64,000 nucleotides of DNA from Microbacterium marinilacus. Lineage in GTDB: Bacteria; Actinomycetota; Actinomycetes; Actinomycetales; Microbacteriaceae. The stretch covers positions 346,382 to 410,381 of the forward strand of contig NZ_JAIJZW010000002.1 in NCBI RefSeq assembly GCF_019753765.1. Direction: 5' to 3'. The translations under genes and the position numbers were made by a program. Below, piece by piece: positions 59,289-64,000 of this stretch; positions within the stretch are counted from its first letter, which is position 1, and each line of letters opens with the position of its first letter. Under the pieces are notes generated by a model, which ran no database searches, was not told the DNA's origin, and saw only the letters and a list, made by a program, of their open reading frames with translations.

Positions 59289-60185
59289 ATGACGCAGGCG
59301 ATCGAGGCGTTCGCGGACCAGCTCGAGAAGGTGCGGCGGCTGTCTCCGGCGACCGTGCGGGCCTACCGCAACGACCTGCGCGACCTTCAGAGGAGCACGG
59401 GCGACGCCGAGCTCGTCGAGGTCGATCTGGAGCACCTGCGCGAGTGGCTCTGGCAGGCGACCAAGCGAGGCGACGAGCGCTCCACGCTGGCGCGGCGAAC
59501 GTCGGCGGCGCGGGCGTTCTTCCGCTGGGCGCACGAGGAGGGACTCATCGACGCGGACCCCGGCCTGCGGCTCGTCGCGCCGAAGCGCGGACGCACGCTG
59601 CCGCAGGTCGCCACGGCCGATGCGCTCCGCGACGTGCTCGACGGGCTCGAGCGGGCTGCCGCGGAGGGCGAGCCGGTCGCGTTGCGCGACCATGCGGTGC
59701 TCGAGCTGCTGTACGGCTCCGGCGTGCGCGTGTCGGAGCTGTGCGGTCTCGATGTGGACGACCTCGATCTCGACCGCGGCACGGCCCGTGTGCTGGGCAA
59801 GGGCGCCAAGGAGCGCGTGGTGCCGTTCGGCGTGCCCGCCCGTCGTGCCGTCGGCGCCTACCTCACCCGTTCGCGTCCCGTCCTGGCGGCCAGGGCCGCC
59901 ACGTCGTCCGCGTCGCTGTTCCTGGGGGTCCGCGGCGGACGCCTCGGCGCCCGAGCGGTGTACGACCTCGTCGCGCGCGAGGTCGGTCCCGTCGTCGGCT
60001 CGAGCGCCGTGGGCCCGCATGCCCTGCGGCATTCGGCTGCCACCCACCTGCTCGACGGCGGGGCCGACCTGCGCGCGGTGCAGGAGCTGCTGGGTCACGC
60101 CAGTCTCGGCACGACCCAGATCTACACCCACGTCTCGTCGGAGCGCCTCGCCGCGGCGTACCGGCTCGCCCATCCGCGGGCCTGA
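59289..60185 (+). CDS. xerC: Tyrosine recombinase XerC
   Basis: XerC works with XerD to resolve chromosome dimers at dif. The 298-residue protein has an N-terminal SAM-like domain (LSPATVRAYRNDLRDLQRST) and the catalytic set Arg147 (GSGVRVSELC), Lys171 (LGKGAKERVV), His244 and Arg247 (HALRHSAATHLL), His270 (LLGHASLGTT) and Tyr279. The ATG at 59289 is chosen because GGAGG is about 8 bp upstream; the ATG at 59283 is too close to it. No recombination-site or phage gene is adjacent, in line with a housekeeping role. Confidence 0.94.
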   Translation: MTQAIEAFADQLEKVRRLSPATVRAYRNDLRDLQRSTGDAELVEVDLEHLREWLWQATKRGDERSTLARRTSAARAFFRWAHEEGLIDADPGLRLVAPKRGRTLPQVATADALRDVLDGLERAAAEGEPVALRDHAVLELLYGSGVRVSELCGLDVDDLDLDRGTARVLGKGAKERVVPFGVPARRAVGAYLTRSRPVLAARAATSSASLFLGVRGGRLGARAVYDLVAREVGPVVGSSAVGPHALRHSAATHLLDGGADLRAVQELLGHASLGTTQIYTHVSSERLAAAYRLAHPRA

Positions 60186-60264
60186 CGCCCCGTCGCGTCC
60201 GCGTCGCCACCGCGGCCGAGCGGGACCATGGAGGTGGCGGGTGCCGCCCGCCGCGATCCGCCTC

Positions 60265-60804
60265 TCAGGTGCTCCCGCAGCAGGGCAGCAGCACGGCTCG
60301 CGGCACGCCGCCGAGGAGCAGCAGGGGGTTCACGTACTGGCCGTCGAGCCGCACGCCGAGGTGCAGCGAGCCGGCCGAGGAGTGCCCGCCGGTCGCGACC
60401 TCTCCCACCGGGTGTCCCCGGGCCACCGTGTCGCCGGGGGAGAGGTCGGAGAGCACGGGCTCCAGAGTGGAGACGAGGCCTCCGCCGTGATCGATCGTGA
60501 CGAGCGGCCTGTCGACGACCGTGCCGACGAAGGCGACCACTCCGGATGCCGGCGCCCGAACCGCTGAGCCGACCGGCGCCGCCAGATCGATGCCGCGGTG
60601 GCCAGGACCGTACGCGTGGGAGGGCGCGGCGTACTGCGCCGTGATGCGGACGTCGCCGTCGACGGGCCAGATCCATGGCTCCGCGGATTCGATCCGCGCG
60701 TCGGTGCCGGGGTCGGATGCGGTCGCGCTGCCGAAGGCGGCGGTCGGAAGGATGGCCACCGCGGCGGCCAGTATCAGCACGAGCGGGCGGCCGGGTCGGG
60801 TCAT
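60265..60804 (-). CDS. Secreted M23-family (LytM-like) peptidase
   Basis: This 179-residue exported protein starts with a signal peptide (RPLVLILAAAVAILPTAAFG, cleavage near residue 28). The M23 domain has the metal ligands His69 and Asp73 (GPGHRGIDLAAP) and the third His in SLHLGVRLDG. The usual HxH there reads S-L-H, so the first, catalytic His is missing, as in several actinobacterial members that bind but may not cleave peptidoglycan. It is divergent from the rpsB promoter region. Confidence 0.87.
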   Translation of the reverse strand: MTRPGRPLVLILAAAVAILPTAAFGSATASDPGTDARIESAEPWIWPVDGDVRITAQYAAPSHAYGPGHRGIDLAAPVGSAVRAPASGVVAFVGTVVDRPLVTIDHGGGLVSTLEPVLSDLSPGDTVARGHPVGEVATGGHSSAGSLHLGVRLDGQYVNPLLLLGGVPRAVLLPCCGST

Positions 60805-61187
60805 GGATCCAGCGTGCTCGAGAGGACGCGCGCGGTCCGCGGCCCGGACGCAGCTGGGGAGAACGGGGCCGCGGAGAGGTGCCGTGGAGGACACTCGGAG
60901 GCCGCTCGGCCCGTGCCCCGCACCACTCGCCGACCGTCGCGCCGCGCGTCCTCGGCAGGCACGCGCCCTGATACACTGGCAGTCGCATCCCGCATGTCGG
61001 GATGACTACGCGTGCCCAGAGCGACGCCCCATCTCCGGATGGAGGTCGCGGCATCCACTCCCAACGGTCCCTCTCGAGGGCGGGAGTGCGCCGGGCGCCA
61101 GGCTCGCCGGTCGACCGACCGGCAGATCAACCGAGACGGCACGAAACCGCCCCAGGGCGGCCGTGCCCAGAAACAAGGAGAAAGACC
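60805..61187 (+). promoter_or_regulatory. Intergenic region with rpsB promoter and leader
   Basis: This 383-bp gap holds the divergent start of the M23 gene and the rpsB leader. A TACACT -10 hexamer at 60972-60977 suggests transcription from about 60984, giving a ~205-nt 5' leader before rpsB that ends in the ribosome binding site AAGGAG. A clear -35 is not seen. The leader contains short inverted repeats (for example GTCGACCGACCGGC) and may hold S2-dependent feedback control; no known motif is recognised. Confidence 0.45.
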
Positions 61188-62075
61188 ATGGCTGTGGTCA
61201 CCATCCGCCAGCTGCTCGACAGCGGCGTGCACTTCGGACACCAGACGCGTCGGTGGAACCCGAAGGTGAAGCGCTTCATCCTCACGGAGCGCAGCGGCAT
61301 CCACATCATCGACCTCCAGCAGTCGCTGACGTACATCGACAAGGCGTACGACTTCGTCAAGGAGACCGTCACCCGCGGCGGCACCGTGCTCTTCGTCGGC
61401 ACCAAGAAGCAGGCGCAGGAGGTGCTCGCCGAGCAGGCGACCCGCGTCGGCCAGCCCTACGTCAACGAGCGCTGGCTCGGCGGTCTGCTGACCAACTTCC
61501 AGACCGTCTCGAAGCGCCTCGCCCGGATGAAGGAGCTCGAGGAGCTCGACTTCGACGACCCGGCCGGCACGGGCTTCACGAAGAAGGAGCTGCTGCTCAA
61601 GAAGCGCGAGCTCGACAAGCTGCACAAGTCGCTCGGCGGCATCCGCAACCTCGCGAAGACGCCGTCGGCCCTGTGGGTCGTCGACGCCAAGCGCGAGCAC
61701 CTTGCGATCGACGAGGCCAAGAAGCTGGGCATCCCGGTGATCGGCATCCTCGACACCAACGTCGACCCCGACGACCTTCAGTACCCGATCCCGGGCAACG
61801 ACGACGCGATCCGCTCTGTCTCGCTGCTGACGCGCATCATCGCGGACGCCGCGGCCGAGGGGCTGCAGGCCAAGCACAACCCCGAGGGCGACGCCGAGCC
61901 GCTCGCCGAGTGGGAGCGCGAGCTGCTCGAGACCCCGGCGGACGCTCCGGCCGAGCAGGAGGCGCCGGCCGCTGACGCCGAGGCCCCCGCCGAGGTCGAG
62001 ACGCCGGCTGCCGAGGCCGAGGCCGAGGCCCCCGCCGAGGCGGAGACCGCAGCCGCCGAGACCACCGAGAAGTAA
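61188..62075 (+). CDS. rpsB: 30S ribosomal protein S2
   Basis: S2 is added late to the small subunit and helps bind S1-type proteins. The 295-residue protein has [56 protein letters not shown] and [20 protein letters not shown]. It carries a ~50-residue Ala/Glu/Pro C-terminal extension made of low-complexity repeats ([16 protein letters not shown]), typical of actinobacterial S2. The ATG at 61188 follows AAGGAG. tsf follows 48 bp later. Confidence 0.98.
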   Translation: MAVVTIRQLLDSGVHFGHQTRRWNPKVKRFILTERSGIHIIDLQQSLTYIDKAYDFVKETVTRGGTVLFVGTKKQAQEVLAEQATRVGQPYVNERWLGGLLTNFQTVSKRLARMKELEELDFDDPAGTGFTKKELLLKKRELDKLHKSLGGIRNLAKTPSALWVVDAKREHLAIDEAKKLGIPVIGILDTNVDPDDLQYPIPGNDDAIRSVSLLTRIIADAAAEGLQAKHNPEGDAEPLAEWERELLETPADAPAEQEAPAADAEAPAEVETPAAEAEAEAPAEAETAAAETTEK

Positions 62076-62123
62076 GTCGTCCGGATCCGAACCGGATCCA
62101 CCGAACCTGAGGAGCCAGCACCC

Positions 62124-62951
62124 ATGGCCAACTTCACCATCGCCGACATCAAGGCGCTGCGCGAGCAGCTCGGAACGGGCATGGTCGACACCAAGAAGGC
62201 GCTCGAGGAGGCCGACGGAGACGTCGAGAAGGCCACCGAGATCCTTCGTCTCAAGGGCGCGAAGGGCAACGCGAAGCGTGCCGACCGCTCGACGAGCGAG
62301 GGCCTGGTCGCCGCTCGCGAGACCGGTGCCAACGTGACGCTGATCGAGCTCGCCTGCGAGACCGATTTCGTCGCGAAGAACGACCGCTTCATCGCGCTGG
62401 CGGACAAGGTGGCGGACGCCGCGGCGGCCGTCGCCGCCGACTCGGCCGAGGCCGCGCTGGCCGCCCCTGCGGGCGACCAGACGGTCGAGCAGCTGATCTC
62501 GGACGAGGCCGCCATCATCGGCGAGAAGGTCGAGCTGCGTCGCGTGCGCACGCTGTCGGGCGACGCCTTCCAGGTGTACCTGCACAAGACCAGCAAGGAC
62601 CTGCCGCCGCAGGTCGGCGTCGCCGTCGCCTTCACGGGCGACGACGCCGAGACGGCGCGCAGCATCGCCCAGCACATCTCGTTCGCGAACCCGTCGTACC
62701 TGACGCGCGACGAGGTGCCCGAGGCCGAGGTCGAGAAGGAGCGCGAGCTCGTGACCGAGCTCACGCGCCAGGAGGGCAAGCCGGAGGCCGCCCTGCCGAA
62801 GATCGTCGAGGGTCGTCTGAACGCCTACTTCAAGCAGGTCGCCCTGCTCGACCAGGCGTACGCGAAGGACGACAAGCAGTCCGTGAAGCAGGTGGCCGAC
62901 GCCGCCGGCATCACGGTCACCGGCTTCGTCCGCTTCAAGGTCGGCGCGTAA
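62124..62951 (+). CDS. tsf: Elongation factor Ts
   Basis: EF-Ts exchanges GDP for GTP on EF-Tu. The 275-residue protein has the UBA-like start NFTIADIKALREQLGTGMVD, TKKALEEADGDVEKATEILR, the core TDFVAKNDRFIALADKVADA and a C-terminal dimerisation domain. A hairpin begins at the stop and a second longer terminator follows, so rpsB-tsf is one transcript separate from pyrH. Confidence 0.98.
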   Translation: MANFTIADIKALREQLGTGMVDTKKALEEADGDVEKATEILRLKGAKGNAKRADRSTSEGLVAARETGANVTLIELACETDFVAKNDRFIALADKVADAAAAVAADSAEAALAAPAGDQTVEQLISDEAAIIGEKVELRRVRTLSGDAFQVYLHKTSKDLPPQVGVAVAFTGDDAETARSIAQHISFANPSYLTRDEVPEAEVEKERELVTELTRQEGKPEAALPKIVEGRLNAYFKQVALLDQAYAKDDKQSVKQVADAAGITVTGFVRFKVGA

Positions 62952-63030
62952 GAGCGTTCCGGGCGCTCTTGCAGCCTGAACCGTAGCGTCTGCGAAGGGG
63001 GCTCGGATCCACGGATCCGGGCCCCCTTTC
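62950..63030 (+). terminator. Double terminator after tsf
   Basis: AAGAGCG (62950-62956) pairs with CGCTCTT (62964-62970) at the stop codon. A second stem, AAGGGGGC (62995-63002) with GCCCCCTT (63021-63028) and inner CGGATCC (63004-63010) with GGATCCG (63013-63019), is followed by TTTCC, close to a canonical intrinsic terminator. Confidence 0.8.
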
Positions 63031-63121
63031 CGCGCGCGGAACCGGGCTCCGCGCCCACCCACGCGCACGGGGTGCTGCCGCCGTCACGGGTAGCGTTAGG
63101 TCAGCGACGAGAGGAACACAC

Positions 63122-63841
63122 GTGATCGATGAGAAGACCGGACGCCGCCGCGTCCTGCTGAAGCTCTCCGGCGAGGCCTTCGGCGGCGGCCAGCTGGGTG
63201 TGAACCCGGACGTCATCAGCCAGATCGCGCGTGAGATCGCCGCGGCGACCGACGAGGTCGAGGTCGCCGTCGTGGTCGGCGGCGGAAACTTCTTCCGCGG
63301 CGCCGAGCTCAGCCAGCGCGGCATGGACCGCGGACGCGCCGACTACATGGGCATGCTCGGCACGGTCATGAACGCGCTCGCGCTGCAGGACTTCCTCGAG
63401 CAGGCCGGAGCGGCGACGCGCGTGCAGTCGGCCATCACGATGACGCAGGTCGCCGAGCCCTACATCCCGCGTCGCGCCGTGCGCCACCTCGAGAAGGGCC
63501 GCGTGGTGATCTTCGGCGCCGGCGCGGGCCTGCCCTACTTCTCGACCGACACGGTCGCCGCGCAGCGTGCGCTCGAGATCGGGGCCGACGAGGTCCTCGT
63601 GGCCAAGAACGGCGTCGACGGCGTCTACACGGCCGACCCCCGCACCGACCCGACCGCGACGCGGCTCGACACCGTCAGCTACTCGGACGCCCTCGTCAAG
63701 GGCCTCAAGGTGGTCGACTCGACGGCGTTCAGCCTGTGCATGGACAACCGGATCGACATGCGCGTCTTCGGCATGGAGCCCACCGGTAACGTCACGAAGG
63801 CCCTGCGCGGCGACAAGATCGGCACCCTGGTCACCGCCTGA
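63122..63841 (+). CDS. pyrH: UMP kinase
   Basis: UMP kinase phosphorylates UMP to UDP in pyrimidine nucleotide synthesis. The 239-residue amino-acid-kinase-fold protein has [74 protein letters not shown] and [18 protein letters not shown]. The GTG at 63122 follows GAGAGGA. It lies between rpsB-tsf and frr, the standard order. Confidence 0.97.
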   Translation: MIDEKTGRRRVLLKLSGEAFGGGQLGVNPDVISQIAREIAAATDEVEVAVVVGGGNFFRGAELSQRGMDRGRADYMGMLGTVMNALALQDFLEQAGAATRVQSAITMTQVAEPYIPRRAVRHLEKGRVVIFGAGAGLPYFSTDTVAAQRALEIGADEVLVAKNGVDGVYTADPRTDPTATRLDTVSYSDALVKGLKVVDSTAFSLCMDNRIDMRVFGMEPTGNVTKALRGDKIGTLVTA

Positions 63842-63847
63842 CCGGTG

Positions 63848-63864
63848 GAGCGGAACGACCGCTC
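63848..63864 (+). terminator. Short hairpin after pyrH
   Basis: GAGCGG (63848-63853) pairs with CCGCTC (63859-63864) around a 5-nt loop, 7 bp after the pyrH stop. It is a weak candidate for a transcript end; frr may still be read through. Confidence 0.35.
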
Positions 63865-63906
63865 TGCGGCGTCGCTCCGCTCCCAGAGCGTGCACAGCGT
63901 GCACAC

Positions 63907-63912
63907 TAAACT
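63907..63912 (+). promoter_or_regulatory. Possible -10 element for frr
   Basis: TAAACT lies 31 bp upstream of the frr GTG, preceded by two direct copies of GCGTGCACA (about 63888-63905). A matching -35 is not obvious. Confidence 0.35.
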
Positions 63913-63943
63913 CTTCAGCAACACCCTCATGAATGGAGTCACC

Positions 63944-64000
63944 GTGATCGCGGACGTCCTGGCCGAAGCCACCTCCCGCATGGACCGCGCCGTCGAGGCG
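63944..64000 (+). CDS. frr: Ribosome recycling factor, 5' part only
   Basis: The window ends 19 codons into this gene. The GTG start is preceded by GGAG, and the peptide (MIADVLAEATSRMDRAVEA) matches the N-terminal helix of ribosome recycling factor, which splits post-termination ribosomes with EF-G. Its position right after pyrH is the standard one. Confidence 0.9.
   Translation, partial: MIADVLAEATSRMDRAVEA

Noticed and set aside
59289-60185. Tyrosine recombinase as a sign of an integrated element
   Set aside because: It matches XerC in sequence and position, with no att-like repeats, phage genes or tRNA nearby.
61950-62075. Repetitive GCCGAGGCC-type DNA at the end of rpsB
   Set aside because: It encodes the Ala/Glu/Pro-rich tail common in actinobacterial S2, so it is not an independent repeat element.

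Overview
The window looks like chromosome from a high-GC actinobacterium, most likely Microbacteriaceae (Microbacterium-like). The evidence is the very high GC, the frequent GTG starts, the 4-bp ATGA/GTGA gene overlaps, and the conserved backbone order rnc-mutM-smc-ftsY, then ffh-rpsP-KH-rimM-trmD, then rplS-lepB-rnhB-DUF2469-(yraN-comM-dprA)-xerC-rpsB-tsf-pyrH-frr. No rRNA, tRNA, prophage, insertion sequence or CRISPR array was seen. The first ~70 bases are an almost pure C/G run that replaces the 5' end of rnc and look like an assembly artefact.

Layout. 1-4.1 kb: truncated rnc, mutM, a four-gene minus-strand operon of a TetR regulator plus three small unknown proteins, and a divergent small gene sharing a TGTACA-rich operator. 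4.1-7.8 kb: a SatD-family HTH protein with a palindromic promoter, a lone CofD/FbiA (F420) gene, a double-GNAT protein, an Arg-rich small protein and a 600-bp region rich in hairpins. 7.98-12.7 kb: smc and a translationally coupled RsmC-like methyltransferase. 13.1-15.7 kb: divergent glgA/glgC with a palindrome between them. 15.8-18.7 kb: ftsY, an XRE-cupin/B3-4 operon with a perfect operator-like repeat, and a DUF2004 gene. 18.7-23.8 kb: a complete dipeptide/nickel-type ABC importer with both ATPases fused. 24-26.6 kb: aldo/keto reductase and two regulators. 26.6-28.4 kb: lipA/lipB. 28.5-30.2 kb: a membrane protein coupled to an ECF-like sigma factor, and a small membrane protein. 30.2-34.7 kb: ffh, then a two-gene membrane glycan-synthase module (polytopic protein + GT2). 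34.8-39.9 kb: glpK-glpF-glpD with a divergent SorC-type regulator. 40-41.1 kb: YbdK-type carboxylate-amine ligase. 41.3-43.3 kb: rpsP-KH-rimM-trmD. 43.3-51.9 kb: molybdenum cofactor genes (mogA, moaE, then moaD-DUF6457-moaC-moeA-moeB on the other strand, and moaA), interrupted by a LuxR-type two-component system and a CPBP protease. 52-64 kb: map, rplS, lepB, rnhB, DUF2469, dprA, comM, yraN, xerC, an M23 peptidase, rpsB, tsf, pyrH and the start of frr.

How the genes work together. The backbone serves translation and protein export (S16, RimM, TrmD, L19, S2, EF-Ts, RRF; Ffh, FtsY, LepB), chromosome maintenance (SMC, XerC, RNase HII, DprA, ComM) and RNA processing (RNase III). Accessory blocks supply glycogen synthesis, glycerol uptake and oxidation, lipoylation, Mo-cofactor synthesis and peptide uptake. 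The most noteworthy non-standard signals are a 19-bp-period array of CGAGACCG/CGGTCTCG boxes between moaA and map, several strong operator-like palindromes beside regulator genes, the GT2 module, a membrane protein translationally coupled upstream of a sigma factor, and DUF6457 embedded in the moaD-moaC operon. No wholly new defence or mobile system was recognised.
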